This document shows, piece by piece, positions 53,460 to 62,126 of a stretch of DNA of 64,000 nt (its first letter is position 1; every line of letters begins with the position of its first letter). A program made the translations under genes and the position numbers. The notes under the pieces were generated by a model, which was given only the letters and a program-made list of their open reading frames with translations, made no database searches and was not told where the DNA came from. Source of the DNA: Paenibacillus ginsengihumi DSM 21568 (GTDB lineage: Bacteria; Bacillota; Bacilli; Paenibacillales; NBRC-103111); the NCBI RefSeq assembly GCF_000380965.1, contig NZ_KB905572.1, positions 1-64,000 on the forward strand, written 5' to 3'.

Positions 53460-53830
53460 CGCACCTCGACCGCTTTCTTCTTGGTCAGATGGATGTCATC
53501 CGCGTACAGATGAATATACACGGTGTAGCTCCCTTGCTCCGGGAAGGTAAAGGAGCCGCTGAATACGCCGTCGCCCTGATAAGCCGCGTCCACCAGCTTC
53601 GGCTTGCCGTTCACCCGGATATCGAAGGTGACGGATGCTTTGTCCGATACGTTCAACCCCGTGAACGTCGCCTGCAATTCCGCCGGGCTTCCGGCAGCCA
53701 CGGTCTCCGGCTTGGTCGCGAGCGTCGCTTCCACCGCTTCCAGATCGACCGGTTGCCCGCTGGAGCACGACGTCAGCAGCATAACCGCCAGCGCGAGCGC
53801 CGCGGCGAGTCCCGCGATGTTAGGCTTCAT
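53456..53830 (-). CDS. FixH/YtkA-like lipoprotein
   Basis: A 124-residue lipoprotein with lipobox LTSC. The body is one immunoglobulin-like YtkA/FixH domain: PAELQATFTGLNVSDKASVT, NGKPKLVDAAYQGDGVFSG, and a final FPEQGSYTVYIHLYADDIHL strand. Such domains accompany copper-oxidase assembly genes and often bind copper through Met/His, though few such residues are present here. It heads the five-gene operon; its stop overlaps the nosD start. No clear promoter was identified in the 219-base divergent gap. Confidence 0.75.
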   Translation of the reverse strand: MKPNIAGLAAALALAVMLLTSCSSGQPVDLEAVEATLATKPETVAAGSPAELQATFTGLNVSDKASVTFDIRVNGKPKLVDAAYQGDGVFSGSFTFPEQGSYTVYIHLYADDIHLTKKKAVEVR

Positions 53831-54049
53831 TCGTTCACCACCTCTGCAGCTTCTCTTCCGACACCCTACATTGTAGCAATACGAATCGCGCTGTCCTATA
53901 ACTCAACCGGGCTATTTCAGGCGCTCAACATCGACAGCTTTGTGTCAGCATGCAGGCGAAAGTGGCCCTAAGGAGTCATAGCAAGTCGTCTGACTTTCCG
54001 GTAAAATGAGATTCGCTATGAGCTTGAAGTTAACGAGGGGAGATGAAGC

Positions 54050-54682
54050 ATGACCGATGCCCGAAAATCTGCAGTGAGCCTCTATTTGATATTGGCTCTG
54101 ATTTTATGCGCCGCTGCCGCCGGTTATTGGCTGTATGATGCTTTTTTCCGGCCGAATACGCTTCCGGTCAAGATGGATTCTCCCGGATTCGCGTTATCCG
54201 ACCTGAACGGGGAGACGGTCACAGAGGCGCGGTTCGCCGGGAAAGTGCGGCTGGCCTCCTTCATCTACACCCGCTGTCCGGATATTTGTCCGGCGACGAC
54301 CGCCAATATGGTCGCGCTGCAGCGGGAGCTTCAGAAGCAGGGCTTGTTCGGGAAAGACGTCGAATTCGTGTCGATCACCTTCGATCCGGCGAATGATACT
54401 CCGGAGGTGCTGCGGCAGTATGCCGAGCGAATGGGCATCGATCCGAGCGGCTGGACGCTGCTGCGGGGAGAAGAAGAGGAAGTCAAAGCCCTCGCTGCCA
54501 AGTACAATCTGTCTGTCGTTCGCATCGACGACGGCTTGTTCGCCCACTCCGTCACGTCGCTGCTCCTTATCGACGGCCAGCAGCGCGTGCGCAATATTTA
54601 CCGGATGGGCGAGGACATGGAAAATGAGCAAATTTTGGCCGATATCAAGACATTGCTGAAAGAGCGGCAGCGGGATGCGTAA
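54050..54682 (+). CDS. SCO1/SenC copper chaperone
   Basis: A 210-residue membrane-anchored thioredoxin-like protein. A single N-terminal helix is followed by GFALSDLNGETVTEARFAGK, the copper ligands in TRCPDICPATTANM (CxxxC) and the distal His in FAHSVTSLLLID. Sco delivers copper to the CuA site of cytochrome c oxidase. It is divergent from the nos-like operon, consistent with a shared copper-enzyme maturation theme. Confidence 0.93.
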   Translation: MTDARKSAVSLYLILALILCAAAAGYWLYDAFFRPNTLPVKMDSPGFALSDLNGETVTEARFAGKVRLASFIYTRCPDICPATTANMVALQRELQKQGLFGKDVEFVSITFDPANDTPEVLRQYAERMGIDPSGWTLLRGEEEEVKALAAKYNLSVVRIDDGLFAHSVTSLLLIDGQQRVRNIYRMGEDMENEQILADIKTLLKERQRDA

Positions 54683-54862
54683 ATCCGGCTGCCGTCTCCG
54701 TTAGACGCTTCAGCCAGCAATATCTCTGTTAAACACACTGCGGCCAACAATATGGCTGTATTCCATCGGCAGCACTGCGGCATCATGAGCGGCATGCAAG
54801 GCAGCAAGGCCGATCTGAGCCGGCTCGTCCGATGCACCTTTTTTCCCCGATGCTCCCTTCCG
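54683..54862. other. Convergent gap, small repeat only
   Basis: Between the sco and cydC ends the motif CAGCCAGCAATAT / CGGCCAACAATAT recurs near 54711 and 54742. No terminator with a clear T-tract was seen. Confidence 0.4.
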
Positions 54863-56659
54863 CTACAAATGATCCAGCTCATACAGCCTGCGATAGCGCT
54901 CATACCGGCTCATCAGCTCTTCATGCGTTCCGCGCATAACGACCGTCCCCCGCTCCAGAAACACGATTTCATCCATCGCCTCGATGCCAGTGAGCCGATG
55001 GGTAAACCAGACCACGGTACGCTCCTCCAATACCGCGAACAACGTTCGGATCAGATCCAGCTCCGCCCGCCGGTCCAGCCCGGTTGTCGGCTCGTCGAGC
55101 AGTACGACCGGCCTTGAGGCAAGCAGGATGCGGGCCAGCGCAATGCGCTGCCGCTCGCCTCCGGAAAATCGGCTGCCCGCTTCCTCCATCGGCGTGTCCA
55201 AGCCTGCGGGAAGCGCATCGACCAGCTGCTCCAGCCCGACGCGCCGGAGCGCCTGGCGTATTTCTTCGTCGGAAGCGTCGCTTCGCCCCAGGCGAACGTT
55301 GTTGGCAACGGTCGTATGAAACAAATGCGGCTTCTGGTCCAGGACGGAGAAGCAGCCCGCCAGTTCCGCCTGCATGTCCTGCATATCCTGCGCGTTCTGC
55401 ATGCCCTTCGCGGCCTGTGCAAACTGCGCGGACAGCGAACGAACCGTCACCCGTCCCTCCGCCGGGGCGCGCTGCCCGCACAGCAGCTGCAGCAGCGTGG
55501 ACTTCCCCGCTCCGCTGCGCCCCAGCACGGCCACCTTGCTCCCCTGCGGCAAGCTGAGCGATACATCCCGCAACGCCCAACCGGATGCCGATGCGTAGCG
55601 GTAGCCGATGCGCTTCGCCTCAATATGAACCGGTCCTAAGACGGGGAACGGCTCCACCTGCTTGCTGGCTTCCTCCGCCCGCACAGCCTGGCTGTCAGCC
55701 TCGACCTGCGCAAGCCGCTGCAGGGAGACCCGATAGTCCGGCAGGCGGACGACCGCATCGTTCACCTTGGCGAGCGTCTCCATCAGCGGAAACACGGCCA
55801 GCACGCATGCGGCGGCATATATATGCTCCATCCGCCCGGCTTCCAGCTCGCCCGAAACCCACAGCGCCGTCAGCAATACCGCGCCGGCCGCCGCGCAGCG
55901 GGAAAGCCATTGTCTGCGCCATTCCATGCGGCGAAGCGCCTTTTCCCGGATGCCGGCGGCAGCCTGTCGCTGGCGAAACGAGGCGATCGCCTGCGCCGTT
56001 CGGCCGCTCAGCGTCCAGTCGGTCATGCCGAACCAGGCGTCGGCCAGCTCGCTGTAGAGCAGCGCGCGGTGCGGCTGGCTGGCCCGCCGCGCCGTATCGG
56101 CGCGCCACAGGGCAAGCAGCGGCACAGCCAGCAGCCATACGCCGCCATAGGCTGCGAGCCACAGCGCCGCCAGCCCGGCGGAATCGGCCAGCAGGAAGCA
56201 GACGCCGCCATAGACGGCCAGACCGGAAAGCGCCGGGAACGCCACGCGGAGGTACACATTTTGCAGCTGCTCGATATCGTCCGCCAGCAGTCCCAGCAGC
56301 TGCCCTGTCCGGTAGCGGCTTTTCAAATCCACGGCCTGACGCTCCAGCAGGCGGTAGAGCTTCACCCGCATGGCGGATAACGCGCGGAGCGCGGCATGAT
56401 GCCCTGCCAGCCGCTCCGCATACTGCAGCGCCGCTTTGCCGAAGCCAAAGGCGCGGACGAGCACGATCGGGACATAGACCATGAGGACATTGTCCGGACG
56501 TAAGGCCGAGCGGGAGATCAGCTCGCCTGACGTGTACATCAGCGCTGCGGCGCAGCCTGCGGCCAATGAGCCGAGCACGACCGTAAGCAGCATCGTTTGC
56601 CAAAAGCGTCGTCCCCCGATAAGCAGCCAGCTTATCCGCTTGTCCGTCTGCTCCTTCAT
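54863..56659 (-). CDS. cydC: Cytochrome bd biogenesis ABC transporter subunit CydC
   Basis: A 598-residue fused membrane/ATPase half-transporter. An ATG ten bases after GGGGGTGG is preferred over a GTG four codons earlier. Six helices lie in residues 1-310. The ATPase has Walker A GRSGAGKST, signature FSGGERQRI, Walker B PVVLLDEPTTGLD and switch His WFTHRL. It pairs with CydD to export cysteine/glutathione thiols needed for cytochrome bd assembly. A run of Ala/Met/Gln (AKGMQNAQDMQDMQAE) interrupts the ATPase between Walker A and signature, an insertion not usual in the family. Confidence 0.9.
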   Translation of the reverse strand: MKEQTDKRISWLLIGGRRFWQTMLLTVVLGSLAAGCAAALMYTSGELISRSALRPDNVLMVYVPIVLVRAFGFGKAALQYAERLAGHHAALRALSAMRVKLYRLLERQAVDLKSRYRTGQLLGLLADDIEQLQNVYLRVAFPALSGLAVYGGVCFLLADSAGLAALWLAAYGGVWLLAVPLLALWRADTARRASQPHRALLYSELADAWFGMTDWTLSGRTAQAIASFRQRQAAAGIREKALRRMEWRRQWLSRCAAAGAVLLTALWVSGELEAGRMEHIYAAACVLAVFPLMETLAKVNDAVVRLPDYRVSLQRLAQVEADSQAVRAEEASKQVEPFPVLGPVHIEAKRIGYRYASASGWALRDVSLSLPQGSKVAVLGRSGAGKSTLLQLLCGQRAPAEGRVTVRSLSAQFAQAAKGMQNAQDMQDMQAELAGCFSVLDQKPHLFHTTVANNVRLGRSDASDEEIRQALRRVGLEQLVDALPAGLDTPMEEAGSRFSGGERQRIALARILLASRPVVLLDEPTTGLDRRAELDLIRTLFAVLEERTVVWFTHRLTGIEAMDEIVFLERGTVVMRGTHEELMSRYERYRRLYELDHL

Positions 56660-56692
56660 GACTTGCGCCACCCCCTGCTGCCGTTCCCCGGC

Positions 56693-58750
56693 TTACTTGC
56701 CTTCCCGATTGCCATTCACCTGCATGCCGGCGTTCCCGCTGCCGGTCTCCTGCACGTCGGCATTCCCGCTGCCAGTCACCTGCATGCCGGCATTCCCGCT
56801 GCCAGTCACCTGCATGCCGGCATTCCCGCTGCCAGTCACCTGCATGCCGGCATTCCCGCTGCCAGTCACCTGCATGCCGGCATTCCCGCTGCCAGTCACC
56901 TGCATGCCGGCATTCCCGCTGCCAGTCACCTGCATGCCGGCGTTCCCGCTGCCGGTCTCCTGCACGCTGGCATTCCCGCTGCCAGTCACCCACACGTCGG
57001 CATTCCCGCTGCCAGTCACCTGCATGCCGGCATTCCCGCTGCCGGTCTCCAGCATGCGCGCATATACGCCGCCGCGCCGCCGCAGCTCCTCATGCGTGCC
57101 GCGCTCGACGAGCCGCCCCTGCTCCACGACCCATACCTCCTGCATCTCTTTCATCCAATGCAGGCGATGCGTCGCCATAATGACCCGCTTGCCGGCCAGT
57201 GCTTGCAGCAATGTTTGCTTTAATTCCCATTCGGTTTCCACATCCAGATGGGCCGTCGGCTCGTCCAGCAGGACGATCGGCCGGCCGCTGACGAGCGCTC
57301 TGGCCAGCGCGACGCGCTGGGCCTCGCCCCCGCTTAACGCCCTGCCGCCCTCTCCGATCCGCTCCTCCAGGCCGCGGGGCAGCTCCCGCACCAGATCGCC
57401 CAGTCCCGCTGCCTGAACCGCCCGCTCCACTTGCTCAGCGGAAGCCCCCGGTTCATAGAAGCGGATATTGTCGGCGAGCGATAAGCTGAACAGATGCGGG
57501 TGCTGCGGAATGTAGGCGATCTGGCTGCGCCAGCGCGCCCAGCCGGCGCCGCGAAGCGGCTTGCCGTCCAGCCGGATTTCGCCGGCGCTCGCTTCGATCA
57601 GGCCGCCGATGAGCCCGAGCAGCGTCGTTTTGCCTGCTCCGCTGGCGCCTGCGATGCCGATCCAGCGATGCTGCGGAAGAAGCTGAAGGGAAACGTCGCG
57701 CAGCAGCATCGCCCCTTCGGCATTGGCGACGCCGGCGCCCTCCAGCGTCAGCACGCTGTCCGCCTGGCAGGCGGCAGGATGCTCCGCCGGTTCGGGGGCG
57801 ACGCGGCCGGACATATCGCCGCAAGCGGCCTGCATCGCGGTCCAGGCCTCCTTGCCCTCCAGCGAAGCGTGGTAATCCGCGCCAAGCTGCTTGATCGGAG
57901 CGAAAAACTCCGGTGCCAGCAGCAAAACCGCAAGCGCCGCGCCGAATTCGATGCGGCCCTCGATCAAGCGAAGCCCGAGCCCTACCGCAACGGAAGCAAT
58001 CGCCAGCATGCTGAGCACATCGAGCGCCAGCGAGGACAAAAAGGCGACCCGCAGCGTGCGCATCACCGCCTGCCGATAGCGATCCGCCGTCCGGGCGACC
58101 GACTGGCCGAACGCCCGGCTTTGGCCCAATGCGGCCAGCGTCTTAAGCCCGCGCAAGGAATCGGCAAAATGGCCGGCCAGCTGGCGAAACGTGCCCCATT
58201 GCCGATCGGCCTGCTTGCGCGCGGTTGTGCCGAGCACAATCATGAAGGCGACGATGAGCGGCAGGGCTGCCGTCAGAATGAGGCCGGATATCGCATCAAG
58301 CCGATAGACGGCGAGCAGCACCGCCAGCGTCACGATCGGCGTATCGATCGCTCGCGGGATCGCCATTTCCAGATAAGCGCGAAGCCGCTCCGCGCCTTCC
58401 ATCGCCAGCGTCACCAGCCGGCCGCTGTTTTCCCTGGCCGCAAACTGCGGCCCGCGTTCAAACAGGCGGACAACGAGCCGCTCCCGCTCTTCCCCGCTCC
58501 TCTGCTCCGCAAACGAGCCCGCCGCGCGCTGCTGCAGCCAGACCAAGGTTTGGCGAACCGCAAGCACGACGGCAAACAGCATTAGGGAAGGAAGGGCATC
58601 GCGGAAAGCCTGACCTTCGAACAGCAGACGAATCGCTTCGGCCAGAAGCAGCGCCTGCGCCACGACGGCCGCCGCTTGCAGCAGCGACAGAGCCGTCAGC
58701 TTCAGCGCAAGCTGCCGGATTCCGGCAAGCGCAAGCCATCTCCTGTCCAT
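56693..58750 (-). CDS. cydD: Cytochrome bd biogenesis ABC transporter subunit CydD, with repeat tail
   Basis: A 685-residue half-transporter. The membrane half includes RLAFLSS-type helix TLRVAFLSSLALDVLSMLAI. The ATPase has Walker A GASGAGKTT, Q-loop YIPQHPHLFS, signature LSGGEAQRV, Walker B PIVLLDEPTAHLD and switch His MATHRL. A normal CydD ends shortly after RGTHEELRRRGGVYARML. Here about 115 further residues follow, made of eleven or so copies of the decapeptide TGSGNAGMQV and variants, encoded by a 30-bp minisatellite. The tail is Gly/Ser/Asn-rich and likely disordered in the cytoplasm. It lies between cydB and cydC. Confidence 0.9.
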   Translation of the reverse strand: MDRRWLALAGIRQLALKLTALSLLQAAAVVAQALLLAEAIRLLFEGQAFRDALPSLMLFAVVLAVRQTLVWLQQRAAGSFAEQRSGEERERLVVRLFERGPQFAARENSGRLVTLAMEGAERLRAYLEMAIPRAIDTPIVTLAVLLAVYRLDAISGLILTAALPLIVAFMIVLGTTARKQADRQWGTFRQLAGHFADSLRGLKTLAALGQSRAFGQSVARTADRYRQAVMRTLRVAFLSSLALDVLSMLAIASVAVGLGLRLIEGRIEFGAALAVLLLAPEFFAPIKQLGADYHASLEGKEAWTAMQAACGDMSGRVAPEPAEHPAACQADSVLTLEGAGVANAEGAMLLRDVSLQLLPQHRWIGIAGASGAGKTTLLGLIGGLIEASAGEIRLDGKPLRGAGWARWRSQIAYIPQHPHLFSLSLADNIRFYEPGASAEQVERAVQAAGLGDLVRELPRGLEERIGEGGRALSGGEAQRVALARALVSGRPIVLLDEPTAHLDVETEWELKQTLLQALAGKRVIMATHRLHWMKEMQEVWVVEQGRLVERGTHEELRRRGGVYARMLETGSGNAGMQVTGSGNADVWVTGSGNASVQETGSGNAGMQVTGSGNAGMQVTGSGNAGMQVTGSGNAGMQVTGSGNAGMQVTGSGNAGMQVTGSGNADVQETGSGNAGMQVNGNREGK
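56701..57060. repeat. 30-bp minisatellite in cydD 3' end
   Basis: Twelve consecutive 30-bp units are seen, six of them identical (56761-56940), each beginning CATTCCCGCTGCCAGTCACC on the plus strand. Flanking units vary at a few positions. Since 30 is divisible by three, copy-number change keeps cydD in frame. There are no spacers. Confidence 0.97.
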
Positions 58751-59763
58751 CAGTACTCCAGATGATCGCGGTCCGTGATTCGCTTATGGAACACGAAGTA
58801 GCTCCACGCCTGATTGGCGAGCACGAACGGCAGCAGCATCGCGGCCACAACGGTCATCGCCCGCAGCGTATAATCGCCGGAGGCGGCGTTATAGATCGTC
58901 AAGGACAGGTCATCGCCCATGGAGCTGACCATCAGGCGCGGGAACAAGCCGGCAAACAGCGTGGCGAACAGCAAAATGATCAGCAAGCCGGTCATGGCAA
59001 ATCCCAGGCCCTCCCGGCCGCGGCGCAGGAAGTAACCGGCCAGCAGCACCGCGAGAACGCCCAGGCACAAGGCGGCGATTAGCCAGGCCCCGCGGCGCTC
59101 CGCCAGGTCGGTGACGGCGACGGTCCAGACGGCCAGGCCGCCCAGCAGAGCCGCTTGCCACGGCAGCCAGCGTCTGGCTTTCGCGAGTGCTCGCTCGCGC
59201 AGCGCCCCTGTCGTCCGCAGCCCCAGGAATACGAGACCGTGCAACCAGCACAATCCGACGAGCGCGATCCCCGCAAGCACAGTGTAGCCGTTAATCAGGT
59301 CGGCGAAACGCGCGCTCATCTCCATATCGGCATCGATGGGCACGCCCGCCAAGAGTGCGGCAAGCACGGTTCCCAAGAGGAACGGCGGAAAGAAGCTGCC
59401 TGTCCAAATCGCGGCATCCCAGATGCGCCTCCACGCCCGGCCTTCGGCTTTGCCCCGGAATTCGAACGCGACGCCGCGAAAGATGAGGGCCAGCAAGATC
59501 AAGGTCAGCAGCGTATAAAAGCCGCTGAACATCGTCGCATACCAATGGGGAAAAGCCGCAAACATCGCCCCCGCCGCCGTGATCAGCCATACCTCGTTGG
59601 CGTCCCAGAACGGCCCGATCGTATTGATGATCGCACGGCGCTCCCATTCGTCCCGGGTCAGGTGCTGTGAGGCCATGCCGACGCCGAAATCGAAGCCCTC
59701 CAGGAAGAAAAATCCGGTAATCAATACAGCAACGAGCACAAACCACAGCTCATTCAGCGCCAT
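58750..59763 (-). CDS. cydB: Cytochrome bd oxidase subunit II
   Basis: A 337-residue membrane protein with eight to nine helices. The start region LNELWFVLVAVLITGFFFLE with GFDFGVGM is typical of CydB, as are GPFWDANEVWLITAAGAMFA and RFRGKAEGRAWRRIWD-type loop residues. It supports quinol oxidase function with CydA. Its start overlaps the cydA stop by 14 bases and its end touches cydD. Confidence 0.95.
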   Translation of the reverse strand: MALNELWFVLVAVLITGFFFLEGFDFGVGMASQHLTRDEWERRAIINTIGPFWDANEVWLITAAGAMFAAFPHWYATMFSGFYTLLTLILLALIFRGVAFEFRGKAEGRAWRRIWDAAIWTGSFFPPFLLGTVLAALLAGVPIDADMEMSARFADLINGYTVLAGIALVGLCWLHGLVFLGLRTTGALRERALAKARRWLPWQAALLGGLAVWTVAVTDLAERRGAWLIAALCLGVLAVLLAGYFLRRGREGLGFAMTGLLIILLFATLFAGLFPRLMVSSMGDDLSLTIYNAASGDYTLRAMTVVAAMLLPFVLANQAWSYFVFHKRITDRDHLEY

Positions 59764-61162
59764 GCCGGCCTCCCCCTTCCAAACGGTAAGGATCGAACGT
59801 GTCCGCCGCGTCCGCCCGCAGCTCTGCCGCCGGCCCCTTGCGCGCCGTGCGATAAAACAGCCAGACGGTAAGAGCGAGCAGGATCAAATATACGGTCGTA
59901 AACGAAAGCAGCGAAAAGCCTACCTGCCCTGCGCTTACGCCGGGCGACACCGACTGTTCCGTACGGAGCAGCCCGAACACCGTCCACGGCTGGCGGCCGA
60001 TTTCCGTCATAATCCAGCCTGCCGTATTGCCGATGAACGGAAGCGAGATCGCGGCCACCAGCAGCGACAAATACCAGCGGGGGAGGGGCATCAGCTTTTT
60101 GCGCGCCATCCGGTATATGCCGTATAGACTGAGCAGAATCATCCCGACCCCAGCCGCGATCATGATCCGAAAGCTCCAGAAGGTCGTCTTCACTGGGGGA
60201 ATATAGTTTCCCGGTCCGTACGCCGCTTCGTATTCCGCCTGCAGCTCCTTCATACCGGGGACGGAGCCGCCGAACTTGTTGTAGGACAAAAAACTGAGCA
60301 AATAGGGCACTTTCCATTCCAGGCGGTTGGTCTGCGATTCGGTATCGATCGCCGCAACGATCGTCCATGGGGCGGGGTCTGCACTCCTCTCCCACAGCCC
60401 TTCGCTGGCGGCCATCTTCATCGGCTGGGTCTTCACCAAATATTGAGCCTGACCGTGCCCGAATTGGGCGATGGCCAGCGACGATATGCAGCCTACGATC
60501 AGACCGATGCGCAGCGACGATTGAAAAAACGGCACCTCCTCTTGCCGCAGCAGCTTCCAGGCGCTGATGCCGATCACCAGAAAAGCGCCGGTGGCGTAAG
60601 CGGCAAACACAGTATGCGGAAATTCCCACAGCAATTGCCCGTTCGTCAGCAACGCGACAAAATCCGTCATTTCCGCGCGGCCATTCACAATCGCGTAGCC
60701 TACCGGGCGCTGCATGAACGAGTTGGCAGCCAAAATCCACAGCGCCGACAGCATCGTGCCGACGGATACAAGCCACATGCAGGCCAAATGCAGTCCTTTG
60801 GACAGCCGCTCCCACCCGAACACCCATAATCCGATAAAAGTCGATTCCAGGAAAAAGGCCAGCAGCGCTTCAATCGCCAGCGGCGCGCCGAACACGTCGC
60901 CGACAAACCGCGAAAAATCGGACCAGTTCATGCCGAACTGAAATTCCTGCAAAATGCCTGTCACAATGCCGACCGCAAAGTTGATCAGCAAAAACGTGCC
61001 CCAAAACTGAGCCATCCGTTTAAACTTTCCGTCCTTCTTCACCACATACAGCGTCTCCATGATCGCCACGATCAGCGACAGGCCGATGGAGATCGGCACA
61101 TACACATAGTGGAAAATCGTGGTGAGCGCAAATTGAAGACGAGCCAGATCGACGACTTCCAC
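59750..61162 (-). CDS. cydA: Cytochrome bd oxidase subunit I
   Basis: About 470 residues. The GTG of VEVVDLARLQFALTTIFHYV is preferred: AGAAAGGG lies nine bases upstream and homologues begin there. The frame is open for 37 more codons, but those run through a dispersed repeat. The heme ligand His is in TIFHYVYVP, the second in SKGLHLACMW. The GQAQYLVKTQPMKMAASEGLW segment marks the quinol loop, which is of the short type. CydA reduces oxygen to water at high affinity. A Rex-like site lies upstream, suggesting derepression at high NADH. Confidence 0.94.
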   Translation of the reverse strand: MEVVDLARLQFALTTIFHYVYVPISIGLSLIVAIMETLYVVKKDGKFKRMAQFWGTFLLINFAVGIVTGILQEFQFGMNWSDFSRFVGDVFGAPLAIEALLAFFLESTFIGLWVFGWERLSKGLHLACMWLVSVGTMLSALWILAANSFMQRPVGYAIVNGRAEMTDFVALLTNGQLLWEFPHTVFAAYATGAFLVIGISAWKLLRQEEVPFFQSSLRIGLIVGCISSLAIAQFGHGQAQYLVKTQPMKMAASEGLWERSADPAPWTIVAAIDTESQTNRLEWKVPYLLSFLSYNKFGGSVPGMKELQAEYEAAYGPGNYIPPVKTTFWSFRIMIAAGVGMILLSLYGIYRMARKKLMPLPRWYLSLLVAAISLPFIGNTAGWIMTEIGRQPWTVFGLLRTEQSVSPGVSAGQVGFSLLSFTTVYLILLALTVWLFYRTARKGPAAELRADAADTFDPYRLEGGGRHGAE

Positions 61163-61189
61163 CTTGTCACGCCCTTTCTCGATGCTTAA

Positions 61190-61275
61190 ACGCCTATGAC
61201 GAGCGATTCCTTCGTCATCGGTCGTCACCTGCGGTGTTGAAAATTCATCCTGTGGATGCCGCTGAATTTCCAAAC
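61190..61275. repeat. Single copy of the two-hairpin dispersed repeat
   Basis: It begins ACGCCTATGACGAGCG and shows the first hairpin best: ATGACGA pairs with TCGTCAT. The second part, GTTGAAAATTCATC...GCTGAATTTCCAA, is partly degenerate. It lies in the cydA leader, directly upstream of the chosen start. Confidence 0.85.
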
Positions 61276-61389
61276 CAGTAGCTAGCTAGTCGCTCCGGAG
61301 TCGTCTTCATTATAGTAAACCGGCAGCGCCGCTCGTATGACTCGAAAGAGGGATCAAAGTGATCGTTCTGTGACTGGCTGTCGACAACT

Positions 61390-61407
61390 TTGTGAAATTT
61401 AACACAT
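61390..61407. promoter_or_regulatory. Rex-like site upstream of cydA
   Basis: TTGTGAAATTTAACACAT agrees with the Rex consensus TTGTGAAATATTTCACAA at 14 of 18 positions. It lies about 230 bases upstream of the cydA start, which is far, but a repeat element is inserted between. Only one half of the dyad is perfect. Confidence 0.5.
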
Positions 61408-61521
61408 TTATGAAGCTGGCTTCCAACCCGGCCGTGCGCTATGCGTCACACCGGTCGGAACGCCCGTCAGCGAGCAGCCGATCAGCCTAGCGGACAAGCC
61501 GACGGCGGCGCGCCCGGTTGC

Positions 61522-61860
61522 TTATTGCTCCCCGCGCGATTGCTGCTCCGCCAGCCATGAGGCGACCGATGAGATTTCCTCCTCGCTCAGCCGTTTGCCG
61601 TAAGCCGGCATGCCGCCTTTTCCGTCACGAATCACTTGAATGATTTCCTCTTCGCTCATCCGGCTCCCTACCGTTTGCAGACTTGGGCCGACCTTCCCTT
61701 GCAATTCATTGCCGTGGCAGGACATGCAGTTCTGCCGATACACGGCAGGAAGCGCCAGCTCTTGATGGGAGGCCATCCCTTCGGACTGACCGCCGCCTCC
61801 GCAGCCAGTCAAAGCTCCGACCATACATGCTCCGATCCAAAATCTCACCCAACCGTTCAT
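61522..61860 (-). CDS. Lipoprotein c-type cytochrome, CccB-like
   Basis: A 112-residue protein starting MNGWVRFW after GGAGG. The signal peptide ends in the lipobox LTGC, followed by a GGG linker. The heme-binding site is YRQNCMSCHGNELQG (CxxCH), and the axial Met is in KGGMPAYGKRLSEEEI. This is the small cytochrome c551 architecture of Bacillus CccB: a lipid-anchored one-electron carrier at the outer membrane face, feeding a terminal oxidase. It stands upstream of cydA in the same orientation with 359 bases between; cytochrome bd itself does not use cytochrome c. Confidence 0.93.
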   Translation of the reverse strand: MNGWVRFWIGACMVGALTGCGGGGQSEGMASHQELALPAVYRQNCMSCHGNELQGKVGPSLQTVGSRMSEEEIIQVIRDGKGGMPAYGKRLSEEEISSVASWLAEQQSRGEQ

Positions 61861-61967
61861 TTTCGTCCCTCCATTTTTAAATTGACCTTGCTGCGGCACA
61901 AAACTGCAATCAGTGCTTGACCAGGCAGCTCTAAGTATCGGCACTGATTTTGCTGGACCATTTCCTA

Positions 61968-62066
61968 TTGTCAAGCAAGCTCAAACCTTTTTATATAGCT
62001 CGTAGGAGCTACCGAAGAGGCGAATCTGCCCTTCGATTTTTACAATTCCATAACGCAGCCGTTATG
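61968..62066 (+). promoter_or_regulatory. Structured leader with terminator-like hairpin
   Basis: TTGTCA (61968), 18 bases and TATATA (61992) form a possible promoter. The expected transcript then carries CGAAGAGGC / GCCCTTCG followed by ATTTTTAC (62013-62042), shaped like an intrinsic terminator. A perfect hairpin CATAACG / CGTTATG (62049-62066) follows, about 60 bases before the next start codon. No plus-strand gene ends just upstream, so the terminator may act as an attenuator or define a small RNA. Confidence 0.4.
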
Positions 62067-62126
62067 TTCGGTTAACATTCAACTTCTACAATAATCATTT
62101 GAGACGATATTCCATAGGAGGTCCAA

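Noticed and set aside
56701-57060. CRISPR-like regular 30-bp repeats
   Set aside because: The units are directly adjacent without spacers, lie inside the cydD frame and translate into a regular decapeptide. No cas genes are present.
61163-61273. N-terminal extension of CydA
   Set aside because: The extra 37 codons come from a dispersed repeat. Family alignment and a ribosome-binding site support the GTG at 61162.
62068-62090. PhoP-type TTAACA repeats before the pyrophosphatase gene
   Set aside because: Only one TTAACA is clear, and no second copy lies at the required 11-base period.
61975-62126. Fluoride riboswitch upstream of the pyrophosphatase gene
   Set aside because: The conserved GGCGATGG-type core and the downstream pairing segments of that riboswitch are absent.
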